Below are positions 35,591 to 43,280 of a stretch of 64,000 bases of DNA, piece by piece. How positions within the stretch are numbered: position 1 is the first letter of the stretch; each line of letters starts with the position of its first letter. The stretch spans positions 172,976 through 236,975 of the forward strand of contig DASUEU010000051.1 of assembly GCA_036274895.1 (NCBI GenBank), read 5' to 3'. Made by a program: the position numbers and the translations under genes. This DNA is from CALMKX01 sp036274895. Its GTDB lineage: Bacteria > Acidobacteriota > Thermoanaerobaculia > Multivoradales > SZUA-115. The notes under the pieces were generated by a model. That model ran no database searches, was not told where the DNA came from, and saw nothing but the letters and a program-made list of their open reading frames with translations.

Positions 35591-35630
35591 GAAGCGAGAG
35601 CCGAGGGGTGTGGTACTCTCTGGCACCTCG

Positions 35631-35650
35631 CCGCCCCGGTCCCGGGGCGG
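35631..35650. terminator. Perfect 9-bp hairpin just upstream of tRNA-Glu
   Basis: CCGCCCCGG and CCGGGGCGG pair perfectly around 2 nt, ending 5 nt before the tRNA. It may end transcription of the upstream gene, although no T-run follows, or act as a processing signal for the tRNA leader. Confidence 0.4.
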
Positions 35651-35655
35651 CTCCT

Positions 35656-35731
35656 GTCCCCATCGTCTAGAGGCCTAGGACATCGCCCTTTCAAGGCGAC
35701 AACACGGGTTCGAATCCCGTTGGGGATACCA
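35656..35731 (+). tRNA. tRNA-Glu (anticodon TTC)
   Basis: The cloverleaf is complete: acceptor GTCCCCA/TGGGGAT, anticodon stem CGCC/GGCG with loop CTTTCAA (anticodon TTC at 35690-35692), and T arm CGGGTTCGAATCCCG. The discriminator A is followed by an encoded CCA. The last A of CCA (35731) is also the first base of the hrpB ATG, so tRNA and mRNA must be one transcript or share DNA exactly end to end. Confidence 0.97.
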
Positions 35732-38268
35732 TGCCTCCCCCTCCCCTCCCGATCGACGAGATCCTGCCCGGCCTGCGGGCCGCCGCGCGGGAGCGCCGGG
35801 CCCTGGTGGTGCGGGCCGCGCCCGGGGCGGGCAAGACCACGCGGATCCCCCCGGCGCTGCTGGCCGAGGTGGGGGCTCGGGTGCTGGTGGTCGAGCCGCG
35901 GCGGGTGGCGGCGCGGGCGGCGGCCCGCCGCATCGCCGCCGAGCAGGGTTGGGAGCTGGGACGGGAGGTCGGCTACCAGGTGCGCTTCGAGCGCCGGGCC
36001 GGGCCGGACACCCGCCTCCTGGTGGTCACCGAGGGCGTCGCCCTCAACCTGCTCCAGGCCGACCCCTTCCTCGAAGGGACCGCAGCGGTCGTCTTCGACG
36101 AGTTCCACGAGCGCAACCTGGCCAGCGACCTGGCCCTGGCCCTGACCGCCAAGGTGCGCCGGGAGGTGCGGCCGGAGCTGGTGGTCGCCGTGCTCTCGGC
36201 CACTCTGGACCCCGCTCCCCTGGTCTCCTTCCTGGGTGCCAGGCACTTCGGGAGCGAGGGCCGCGAACACCCGGTGGAGGTCGCTCACCTGCCCCGCGCG
36301 GACAGTCGCTCCCTCTCGGCATGCGTCCTCATGGGGGTGACTCAGGCCCTCGAGCGTGTGGGCGGGGACGTGCTGGTCTTCCTCCCCGGAGTGCGCGAGA
36401 TCCGTGACGCCGCTGATGCCCTGGAACCGATCGCCCGCGCCCGTAGCGTCGACCTCGTCCCCCTCTACGGCGATCTCCCGAGCGAGGAGCAGGATCGTGC
36501 CCTGAGCCGGGGCCCGCGGCGGCGAGTGATCCTCGCCACCAACGTGGCCGAGACCTCGGTGACGGTGGAAGGGGTCGAGGCGGTGGTGGACAGCGGCCTC
36601 GCCCGCCTCGCCCGCTTCGATCCCGGCTGTGGCCTGGACCGCCTGGAAGTGGTGCGCATCTCCCAGGCGTCGGCCACCCAGCGGGCGGGCCGGGCCGGGC
36701 GGCTGGGCCCGGGCTTTTGCCTGCGCCTCTGGACCGCGGCCGAGCAGACCTCGATGCCGGCCTCGACCCCGCCCGAGATCCGCCGCGTAGACCTGGCCGG
36801 GGCGGCCCTCCAGCTCCTCGCCTGGGGAGAGAGCGACCTCGAAGCCTTCCCCTGGTTCGAGGCACCCGAGCCCACGTCCCTCGGCCTCGCCCTCGAGCTG
36901 CTCGCCCGGCTGGGCGCCACCCGCGGCCGGGGCGTGACCGAGCTGGGTCGCCGCATGGCGCGGTTGCCCCTCCACCCGCGCATCGCCCGCCTGCTGCTCG
37001 AAGGCGAGTCTCGCGGGTGCCTGGAACGCTCAGCCCTCGCCGCCGCCCTGCTGTCGGAACGTAGCCCGTTCGCCCGCGAGAAGGGCTCTCCCGAAGTGCC
37101 TGGCACCTCGGCAGCACCCGCCACTCGCTCGGATTTGCTCGACCGGGTCGAGGCCCTCCAGCGCTTCCGCCGTACGGGCCGTGGTGCCGAAACACCATGG
37201 GGGCGCCTCCACCCCGGCGGCGCCCGGCGGGTGCTGGCGGTAGCCGACCAACTGGTCGAGCTCATCGGCTCCAGGGGCCGCGCAGCTGCGGGGACCGGCG
37301 ACGAGGATGCCTTCCTGCGCAGCCTCCTGGTGGCCTATCCGGACCGGGTATCGCGGCGCCGTGAGCTGGAGGCCCGGCGCGGCGTGATGGTGGGTGGCCG
37401 AGGAGTGGTGCTCGGCCCCGAGAGCGGCTTGGTCGGCGGCGACCTCTTCGTCGCCCTCGATCTCGATGCCGGCCGGCGGGGGGACCGCTCGGAGGCCCGG
37501 GTGCGGCTGGCTTCCCTGGTCGAGGAGAGCTGGCTCGAGGGGGTCCGCACCGAGATCGCGGTCGATTTCGACCCAGTCCGCGAGCGCGTGATCGCCCGGG
37601 AGCGTCGTCTCTTCGCGGACCTGGTGCTCGCCGAGCGCGAGGTGCCAGCCACTTCGGAACGGGCCGCCGAAGTCCTGGTGGCAGCGGCCCGGGAGCGCCT
37701 CGACCGGGCCATTCCGCTGGCGGAAGAGCCCCTCTCCTCGTTCCTCCAGCGCCTGCGTTGCCTGAGATCCTGGCAGCCGGAGCTGGGATTTCCTGCCGCG
37801 GGGCCGGAGGATCTCGCCGGCCTGCTGCCTGGTCTCGCCGCCGGCAAACGCTCCCTGGAGGAGCTGCGGCGCCTGCCCTGGGTGGAGATCCTCACCGGCT
37901 TGCTCTCCACCCAGCAGCGGGAGGCGCTGGAGCGCGAAGCCCCGGAACGGCTGGCCGTGCCGAGCGGCAGCCGGCTGCGCGTCGAGTACGAGGAGGGCAA
38001 GCCGCCGGTGCTGGCGGCGCGGATCCAGGAACTCTTCGGCCTGGCCGAGACACCCCGTGTGGCCGGAGGCCAGGTGGCGGTGCTGCTCCATCTGCTGGCG
38101 CCGAACGGCCGGCCGCAGCAGGTGACACAGGATCTCGCGAGCTTCTGGCGCAACACCTACCCCGAGGTGCGCAAGGAGCTGGCCGGGCGCTATCCCAAGC
38201 ACTCCTGGCCCCTGGACCCGTGGACGGCTCAGCCTGAGCGACGGCCGGGACGGCCCCGCCGCGCCTAG
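35731..38268 (+). CDS. hrpB: ATP-dependent helicase HrpB (845 aa)
   Basis: This is a DEAH-box superfamily 2 helicase. Motif I APGAGKTT lies near residue 32, followed by motif II DEFHER, motif III SATLD, LATNVAETSVTVEGV, motif VI QRAGRAGRLGPG, and the HrpB-specific C-terminal region (LxVxYE.GxxPxL-like LRVEYEEGKPPVLAARIQELFGL). Length is typical (~820). The start coincides with the last base of tRNA-Glu and no later ATG would keep the N-terminus. GGGGA within the tRNA acceptor arm is the only Shine-Dalgarno candidate, so translation is either from an unprocessed transcript or leaderless. Three REP palindromes lie in frame (36231, 37091, 37638), reading GARHFGS, PEVPGTSA and EVPATSE. HrpB's cellular role is poorly defined. 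Confidence 0.97.
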   Translation: MPPPPLPIDEILPGLRAAARERRALVVRAAPGAGKTTRIPPALLAEVGARVLVVEPRRVAARAAARRIAAEQGWELGREVGYQVRFERRAGPDTRLLVVTEGVALNLLQADPFLEGTAAVVFDEFHERNLASDLALALTAKVRREVRPELVVAVLSATLDPAPLVSFLGARHFGSEGREHPVEVAHLPRADSRSLSACVLMGVTQALERVGGDVLVFLPGVREIRDAADALEPIARARSVDLVPLYGDLPSEEQDRALSRGPRRRVILATNVAETSVTVEGVEAVVDSGLARLARFDPGCGLDRLEVVRISQASATQRAGRAGRLGPGFCLRLWTAAEQTSMPASTPPEIRRVDLAGAALQLLAWGESDLEAFPWFEAPEPTSLGLALELLARLGATRGRGVTELGRRMARLPLHPRIARLLLEGESRGCLERSALAAALLSERSPFAREKGSPEVPGTSAAPATRSDLLDRVEALQRFRRTGRGAETPWGRLHPGGARRVLAVADQLVELIGSRGRAAAGTGDEDAFLRSLLVAYPDRVSRRRELEARRGVMVGGRGVVLGPESGLVGGDLFVALDLDAGRRGDRSEARVRLASLVEESWLEGVRTEIAVDFDPVRERVIARERRLFADLVLAEREVPATSERAAEVLVAAARERLDRAIPLAEEPLSSFLQRLRCLRSWQPELGFPAAGPEDLAGLLPGLAAGKRSLEELRRLPWVEILTGLLSTQQREALEREAPERLAVPSGSRLRVEYEEGKPPVLAARIQELFGLAETPRVAGGQVAVLLHLLAPNGRPQQVTQDLASFWRNTYPEVRKELAGRYPKHSWPLDPWTAQPERRPGRPRRA
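36231..36252. repeat. REP palindrome copy within hrpB (1)
   Basis: It shares an 18-nt run, GGGTGCCAGGCACTTCGG, with the copy upstream of the RAYT gene at 53950. In hrpB it reads LGARHFGS and replaces the usual residues without adding length compared with other HrpB proteins as I remember them. Confidence 0.7.
37091..37111. repeat. REP palindrome copy within hrpB (2)
   Basis: Arms CCGAAGTG and CACCTCGG surround centre CCTGG. It is in frame as PEVPGTSA, in a variable linker of the helicase C-terminal half. Confidence 0.8.
37638..37657. repeat. REP palindrome copy within hrpB (3)
   Basis: This copy is in the opposite orientation to 37091 (GAGGTGCCAGCCACTTCGG). It is in frame as EVPATSE, between LVLAERE and RAAEVLV. 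Confidence 0.8.
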
Positions 38269-39491
38269 CGAGGTGGCGGAAGAGCCACGTCCACCCAGAC
38301 CAGGTGGTGGTCCGAGGCCGCTTTCGCCCGGGCGTGCGCGGCCGGATCCTGGTCTTCGGCCGGCCAGTGGACGCCGCCGCCGAGAACCTGCAGCTCCTTC
38401 GAGGGCAGCACGTAGTCCACCCGCCGGCCGCCCAGGAACTCCGCCGTGTTCTGCTCGGGCCAGCTCGGCGGTCCCGGCACGCCGCCGCCGTGAGCGAGGC
38501 CGCCCTGGCTGATGCACACCGAGCCGGTGTCCTGCACCCGCGGATGCTCGAGCAGCTGGGAGATGGCCGTGCGACCGTCGTAGAGGGTGTCGGCGGCGAA
38601 GGGGCTGGCGTTCAGGTCACCGATCACCACGAAGGGGTCGTCCGAGCCGTAACCGCCCCGCCCACCCTGGTCGTCGACCAGCGAAGGCTCGCCGTCCAGG
38701 TAGAGGCGCCAGAGGCGTATCTCGTCGAAGTTGCGGCGGCCGTTGCGATCCTCCGGGCCGTCGAAGGCCGGCGGCGTCGGATGGCTGATCAGCAGGTGGA
38801 TGCGCCGGTCGCCGACCTGGACCGGCAAGTCCCAGTGGGACTTGGAGGACAGGCGGAGCAGATCGCGCGCCGCCGGCGCATAGAAGTCGGCGGGCAGGTG
38901 ATGGCCCGGCAGATCCTTCCAGAGGAGCCGCTGGAACGAGCGCAGCTCGCCAGCGGCCAGGGGAAGGCGCGAAAGTACCGCCATCGAGTATTGCCCGGGG
39001 TAGACGCCGTAGCCGAAGCAGTCGTCACCGTGGCGCCGCTCGCCACGGTCGGCCGGCGTGGCCACGTGGCCGTCGCCGTTCAGGTCGAGGCCGGTGAGCA
39101 CACCCGTGCTGGTGGGGGCCGCGAAGGCGTGGGGGAATTCGAGCGCCTTCGGACCCCGGGCGAGATAGGCATCGGCGAAGCGGCGCGCGTTCGCGGCGGC
39201 ATCGCCAACGACCGAGCCGTCCGGCGCCTGGGGCAGGTCGATCTCCTGCAGCACCAGGACCTGGGGCCGGATCGCCTGGATGATCTGGGCGACGGCCAGG
39301 AGCTGGGGATCGGTGCCCGCTCCCGTGGCATCGACCGCCGCGAGCTTGGCCGCCGACAACTCCATGACGTTGAACAGAGCGATGCGCAGGCTCGAAGGTG
39401 TCGGGCTCACGATCTCGGAAGACACTCCCAGACAGCCAGAAAGCAGCAGGGAGGCGATCCCACCGATCACCAGGGGTCGGCTCGCGGACAT
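38265..39491 (-). CDS. Endonuclease/exonuclease/phosphatase-family lipoprotein (408 aa)
   Basis: The N-terminus has a lipobox (IASLLLSGC), so the mature protein is lipid-anchored outside the cytoplasm. The fold is recognisable from FNVMEL near residue 40, VLVLQEIDLP, YSMAVLSRLPL, HLLISHPTPP, VVIGDLNASPF and the C-terminal SDHHLVWVDV: the metal-binding N/E/D/H set of the EEP superfamily. LDGEPSLVDDQGGRGGYGSDDPFVV precedes the DLN motif. It could be a secreted nuclease or phosphodiesterase. It converges with hrpB with a 4-bp overlap. Confidence 0.9.
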   Translation of the reverse strand: MSASRPLVIGGIASLLLSGCLGVSSEIVSPTPSSLRIALFNVMELSAAKLAAVDATGAGTDPQLLAVAQIIQAIRPQVLVLQEIDLPQAPDGSVVGDAAANARRFADAYLARGPKALEFPHAFAAPTSTGVLTGLDLNGDGHVATPADRGERRHGDDCFGYGVYPGQYSMAVLSRLPLAAGELRSFQRLLWKDLPGHHLPADFYAPAARDLLRLSSKSHWDLPVQVGDRRIHLLISHPTPPAFDGPEDRNGRRNFDEIRLWRLYLDGEPSLVDDQGGRGGYGSDDPFVVIGDLNASPFAADTLYDGRTAISQLLEHPRVQDTGSVCISQGGLAHGGGVPGPPSWPEQNTAEFLGGRRVDYVLPSKELQVLGGGVHWPAEDQDPAAHARAKAASDHHLVWVDVALPPPR

Positions 39492-39505
39492 CGAAGTCTC
39501 CTCCC

Positions 39506-40765
39506 TCAGCCAGGGTTCAGGACGTGCTCGAGGTGCTCGGCGATGCCCCGGGCGATCCCGGGCTTGCCGACCAGGCGGGTGGGCTCGCCTTGACGGCCCA
39601 TCAAATAGGCCACCTGCTCGCCATGCGGGCCCCGCTCCTCGCCGCGGTTGACCACGATCGCCGAGTAAACGCTCAGGCGCTCCCGTCCGATCGCCATCAG
39701 CTCGTCGTGGGAGATCCCCTCCTGGTACTTGAAGGTGAGCATGTAGAGGTCGGGGAAAGCCCCTCGCACCTCGTCGATCACCTTGGGCACGGGCTCCATC
39801 TCGAGCTGGCGCAGCACGCCGCCGCTGGGGGTCTTGCCCGGGCGCACCTGGGTGGGCCTGTAGTCCGCCACCGCCGCGGAGAAGACCGCCGCCCGGTGCC
39901 TGCCCCGCTCCAGGGCGAGAGAGACTCCCTCACGGTACTCGTCATAGCTGCGGACCACCCGGCAGGGCAACCAGGCCGGCGGCTGGAAGGCCGCCTCGCC
40001 CAAGATCAGCTCGGCATCGGCCCCGCGCAGGTAGAGCTCCTCGGTGATCCGTGCCCCCAGCTCACCCTTGAAGACGTTGGTGATGCGCCGGATCGAGTCG
40101 ATCGGCACCGGCGTGGGCCCGCCCGTCACCAGGATCGGGACGCCTTTGAGGGGCGAGCGGGAGACCGCCCGGCACACCGCGGCGACCAGCACTTCTTCGG
40201 CCGGCAGGTTGTGCTTGCCGTAGTCCTCGCGGGGCGGCACCAGGTGGACGCCCATGGCTGCGAGGGCCTCGAGGGACTCGGTGAGGATGGCGGTGTGGAG
40301 GCTGCCGTGCATGGTCGGCGCCACCAGAACCTCGGTCCTGCCCTGCTCCATGCGGCCGAGGGCCGAGGCCAGGGCGGCCGAGACGACGCCGTCGGCGATG
40401 CCGTGGCGCAGCTTGTTGATCGAGTTGTAGGTGGCGGGCGCCACCAGGTAGGCGTCGAAAGGCTGATCGTCGGAGAGATGCTCGGCGGCGGCCGTCAGGC
40501 GGGTGACCAGCGGGTGCACGGTCGACCACTCGAGGGCCTCGCGGGTGACGTAGCGCAGGGCCTCCTCCGAGGCGAAGGCCACCACCTCCGCCCCCTGCCG
40601 GCGCAGGGCGCGGGCCACCAGCGGCGCCTTCATCGCGGCGATCCCGCCGGTCACCATCAAGGCGATCCGGCGACCCGCCAGGTGGTCGCCGAGGCGCGCC
40701 ACGTCGTGGTCGCCCAGGTCCGAAGGCGGGGGCGGGCTGAGATCCCAGGTCGTCGGCACGGCCAT
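39506..40765 (-). CDS. coaBC: Phosphopantothenoylcysteine decarboxylase/synthetase-like protein (419 aa)
   Basis: The N-terminal half is a flavoprotein decarboxylase-type domain (MVTGGIAAMKAPLVARALRRQGAEV, substrate-region APATYNSINKLRHGIADG), and the C-terminal half is CoaB-like (VTGGPTPVPIDSIRRITNVFKGELGARI, VFSAAVADYRP, FKYQEGISHDELM, VVNR). A ~35-residue N-terminal extension precedes the first strand. It would convert 4'-phosphopantothenate plus cysteine to 4'-phosphopantetheine for coenzyme A, which also supplies carrier-protein arms. Details of the CoaB motifs differ from E. coli (for example ITNVFKGELG where ITNhSSGkmG is usual), so it may be a divergent paralogue. Confidence 0.88.
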   Translation of the reverse strand: MAVPTTWDLSPPPPSDLGDHDVARLGDHLAGRRIALMVTGGIAAMKAPLVARALRRQGAEVVAFASEEALRYVTREALEWSTVHPLVTRLTAAAEHLSDDQPFDAYLVAPATYNSINKLRHGIADGVVSAALASALGRMEQGRTEVLVAPTMHGSLHTAILTESLEALAAMGVHLVPPREDYGKHNLPAEEVLVAAVCRAVSRSPLKGVPILVTGGPTPVPIDSIRRITNVFKGELGARITEELYLRGADAELILGEAAFQPPAWLPCRVVRSYDEYREGVSLALERGRHRAAVFSAAVADYRPTQVRPGKTPSGGVLRQLEMEPVPKVIDEVRGAFPDLYMLTFKYQEGISHDELMAIGRERLSVYSAIVVNRGEERGPHGEQVAYLMGRQGEPTRLVGKPGIARGIAEHLEHVLNPG

Positions 40766-40808
40766 GTTCCAGATGCGCGGCGCAATCTAGCACAGCCGTA
40801 GCCGGTCC

Positions 40809-41039
40809 CTAGGGGGCCGGGCCGGGGCCGGCCGGGGGGGGCGCCAGGCTCGAGCTGGTGATCGCCACCAGGTAGAGAGCGACCCCCGGCACCACCAGCA
40901 CAGTTGCCGCGACGAGGAAGACCACGAACGAAGTCGGGTGAGGCCAGAAAAGGGTGGCGACCTCGACCGCCAAGCCTGCGCACACCAACGTCCCGGCGAG
41001 CCTCAGACGACGGAAGAGACGGATCTTGGCTGCGGTCAT
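40809..41039 (-). CDS. Small two-helix membrane protein coupled to the NapC-like gene (76 aa)
   Basis: The ATG at 41039 overlaps the tetraheme cytochrome stop as ATGA, strong evidence for a real coupled gene. A basic start (MTAAKIRLFRRLR) leads into two hydrophobic segments (LAGTLVCAGLAVEVATLFW and FVVFLVAATVLVVPGVALYLVAI), then a Pro/Ala tail. It has no heme motif. It may be a small subunit or assembly partner of the quinol dehydrogenase; no family was recognised. Confidence 0.75.
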   Translation of the reverse strand: MTAAKIRLFRRLRLAGTLVCAGLAVEVATLFWPHPTSFVVFLVAATVLVVPGVALYLVAITSSSLAPPPAGPGPAP

Positions 41040-41650
41040 GGCTGGCTCTCCGTCCACATCGGCTGCTCGGCCAGGGGTGCCTCGTCGTGGATGGTGTCGT
41101 GGCACTCCAGGCACGAGGTGGCATTCGAGGTCAGGTCGGCCCGAATCTCTTTGTGCAGGTCGCTCTCCTCGAACGAGCGCGCTCCGGCATGGCAGTGTAG
41201 GCACTCGCGGTTCAGATAGGGCTCGTACAGCGCGATCTTGCCCGGGATGGTACCGAAGTAATAGACCCACAGATGCTTGAGCCCACGCAGCTTCGCCTGG
41301 GTGTCGCCGAACATGGTGTAGCTGGTGTGACAGGTGAAGCAGGCGCGGTCTCGCGGCACCCGGTTGTTCTGGAAGTGCTGGGCCGGCACCCAACTCGAGT
41401 TGTCCACGCGCAGGCTCTGGCCGAAGGGCTTCATGGTGTGACAGGACAGACAGAAGTCCGTGGTCTTGGAATGCTCCATGTGGGTCGAGAAGCCCATGGC
41501 GGAGGTGACGAAGGTGAGAACGACGAAAGCCAGAAAAGCCAGTAGCTTGCCGCCACGGGCATCGGTCAGGTCGGGCCGCTGCACCGTCATCACCACCAGC
41601 GCGATGGTGACCAGGGTCATCACGGCCAGACCCAGCTCAAGGTAAGACAT
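41036..41650 (-). CDS. NapC/NrfH-like membrane-anchored tetraheme cytochrome c (204 aa)
   Basis: The start at 41650 follows AGGAGGGG. The N-terminus has two hydrophobic stretches (LGLAVMTLVTIALVVMTVQ and KLLAFLAFVVLTFVTSAMGF). Four heme sites follow: FCLSCH, CFTCH, CLHCH and CLECH. The layout suits a quinol dehydrogenase of the NapC/NrfH/CymA kind, with hemes in the periplasm. It is one helix richer at the N-terminus than classical NapC, so a distinct subfamily is possible. It is upstream in an operon with the small membrane protein and lies next to the monoheme cytochrome and the decaheme/porin pair, which fits feeding electrons from the quinol pool to the outer-membrane conduit. Confidence 0.88.
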   Translation of the reverse strand: MSYLELGLAVMTLVTIALVVMTVQRPDLTDARGGKLLAFLAFVVLTFVTSAMGFSTHMEHSKTTDFCLSCHTMKPFGQSLRVDNSSWVPAQHFQNNRVPRDRACFTCHTSYTMFGDTQAKLRGLKHLWVYYFGTIPGKIALYEPYLNRECLHCHAGARSFEESDLHKEIRADLTSNATSCLECHDTIHDEAPLAEQPMWTESQP

Positions 41651-41703
41651 GGAAGCCCCTCCTGACTTGGGCAAACTGCAGGGAGAAAAACACGACGGAC
41701 GGC

Positions 41704-42078
41704 CTACTTCTTGTGCTGCGCCTGGACCCAGGCGATCAGCGCGGTCAGCTCTTCGTCGGTTCCCTTGAACTCCTTCAGGTGCTTCTTGCCGTTGAGGTCG
41801 ACTTTCTTGAGCAGGAAGTCCTTCATGAAGGCGGCATCATGGGGCTTGGCAACGGTGGTCAGATCCGGACCGGCGGTCTTCTCCGACTTCGAGGTCGCGG
41901 TGATGCCCACCGAGGACACGGAGTGGCAGAGGTTGCACTTCTGGGCCAGGAAGAGCGCCTTGCCGTCCGGGGCTGCCGCGTCGGCGGTGCCGGCCGGGGT
42001 GAACAGGGGTGCCGTGGTCCCGAGCCAGCAGAGACCGATGACGGCGAGGAAGGCAACGCGGAGAGCTCTCTGTCTCAT
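41704..42078 (-). CDS. Periplasmic monoheme cytochrome c (124 aa)
   Basis: A Shine-Dalgarno AAGGAG precedes the ATG. A signal peptide (MRQRALRVAFLAVIGLCWLGTTA) is followed by a class I-type fold with heme site CNLCH near residue 50 (GKALFLAQKCNLCHSV), a GPDLTTV motif, and a C-terminal helix (DEELTALIAWVQAQHKK). The distal Met is probably that in FMKDFLLKK. It likely shuttles electrons between the membrane dehydrogenases and the multiheme partners encoded beside it. Confidence 0.93.
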   Translation of the reverse strand: MRQRALRVAFLAVIGLCWLGTTAPLFTPAGTADAAAPDGKALFLAQKCNLCHSVSSVGITATSKSEKTAGPDLTTVAKPHDAAFMKDFLLKKVDLNGKKHLKEFKGTDEELTALIAWVQAQHKK

Positions 42079-42331
42079 GACAGCTCCTTTGGGGCGAACG
42101 GTTGCATATGCTCCGGCAGGCTATGGGCCCGCGCTCCACCACCCTATATCCGAAAGAGAGAGCCATCCTACCCCAGCGGGTAGGCCAACGTTCCTGGACT
42201 GTGAGAGGGTAAATACCTCCAGGATCGGATGGCAGCCCGCGGCTCATGGCCGCGGTATCAATGCACCAGAAGTTCTCGTGGTCTTCAGGCGCCGGCCGAA
42301 CCGGCCAACGAGGCGCCAGGAGGAGAGGAAA
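42079..42331. promoter_or_regulatory. Divergent regulatory region between cytochrome c and the decaheme gene
   Basis: This 253-bp gap must drive both the monoheme cytochrome (minus) and the decaheme-porin operon (plus). It contains a perfect 7-bp hairpin (CCTACCC/GGGTAGG, 42167-42184), a GC hairpin around 42237-42256 (CCGCGG...CCGCGG), and AT-rich patches near 42148 (CTATATC) and 42210 (GGTAAATACC). I cannot assign a known riboswitch or operator. Confidence 0.5.
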
Positions 42332-43264
42332 GTGAGATCCCACCGACTGTTTCTACCGCTGATCGCCGGAGTGCTCCTCGCCTTGGCGGGGAGCGGAGGC
42401 GCAACGCCCCAGCCGGCGGAGCAGGCTTCCGGTTCCCCGCCCACCTACGTCGGGGCTGACGTCTGTGTCGCCTGCCACGGGGAGGTCGCCGACCAGATGG
42501 CCACAACCCCCCACGGCAAAGCCGCCTTCGCCAAGCTCTCGGACCAGGGGTGCGAGACTTGCCACGGCCCGGGCAGCGCACACGCCGACGATCCGGAGAA
42601 CCCCGCGCTCCAACCCAGCATCGACAAGCTCTCCGCCCGCGCCCAGGCGGACACCTGCCAGCAATGCCACAGCGGCGGCCAGCAGTTCTTCTGGGATGGT
42701 GGCCGGCACGAGGCGCGAGGCCTCTCCTGTGTCACCTGTCACTCGGTGCATTCGCCCAAGAGCGAGCAGGCGCAGCTGGCGGCGGCCACCGTCACCGAGC
42801 AGTGCTTCACCTGCCACAAGGACGTGCGGGCCGAGATCTGGAAGACCTCCCACCACCCGGTGCGCGAGGGCAAGATCACCTGCACGGACTGCCACAACCC
42901 CCACGGCTCCCCCACGCCCAAGCTGATCCGGGCCGCCACGGTCAACGAGCAGTGCTACACCTGCCACACCGAGAAGCGCGGGCCCTTCCTCTGGGAGCAC
43001 CCGCCGGTGCGGGAGAACTGCCTGAACTGCCACAGCCCCCACGGCTCGAACCACCTCAAGCTGCAGAAGACCTCGGTCCCCTACATCTGCCAGCAATGCC
43101 ACTCCAACACCCGGCACCCCGGCACCCTGTATGACGCTTTCCGGGCGCCGACGTTGGAGAACCCGGCCACGGGGAGCAACCGCCTGTTCAACCGGGCCTG
43201 CCTCGACTGCCACTCGGCGATCCACGGCAGCAACCACCCGTCCAGCCCCTATCTGGCCCACTAG
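42332..43264 (+). CDS. Decaheme c-type cytochrome, DmsE/MtrA/PioA-like (310 aa)
   Basis: Translation most likely starts at the GTG at 42332, behind AGGAGGAGAGG; it opens directly into a signal peptide (RSHRLFLPLIAGVLLALAGSGG). Ten CxxCH sites are visible: CVACH, CETCH, CQQCH, CVTCH, CFTCH, CTDCH, CYTCH, CLNCH, CQQCH, CLDCH. Many are followed by NPHG or SPHG, as in DmsE/MtrA. Length matches that family. Such proteins plug into a MtrB/PioB barrel and carry electrons across the outer membrane, and the barrel gene follows 16 bp later. No outer-surface cytochrome (MtrC/OmcA type) is encoded here, as in two-part PioAB systems. Confidence 0.95.
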   Translation: MRSHRLFLPLIAGVLLALAGSGGATPQPAEQASGSPPTYVGADVCVACHGEVADQMATTPHGKAAFAKLSDQGCETCHGPGSAHADDPENPALQPSIDKLSARAQADTCQQCHSGGQQFFWDGGRHEARGLSCVTCHSVHSPKSEQAQLAAATVTEQCFTCHKDVRAEIWKTSHHPVREGKITCTDCHNPHGSPTPKLIRAATVNEQCYTCHTEKRGPFLWEHPPVRENCLNCHSPHGSNHLKLQKTSVPYICQQCHSNTRHPGTLYDAFRAPTLENPATGSNRLFNRACLDCHSAIHGSNHPSSPYLAH

Positions 43265-43280
43265 CCACGCGGAGGACGCC

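Noticed and set aside
35605..35650. Another REP copy before the tRNA (TCTGGCACCTCG)
   Set aside because: Only half the palindrome matches and the left arm is missing; could be chance in this base composition.
42160..42270. Riboswitch or c-di-GMP leader before the decaheme gene
   Set aside because: Hairpins are present but the conserved cores of GEMM or other riboswitches I know are not.
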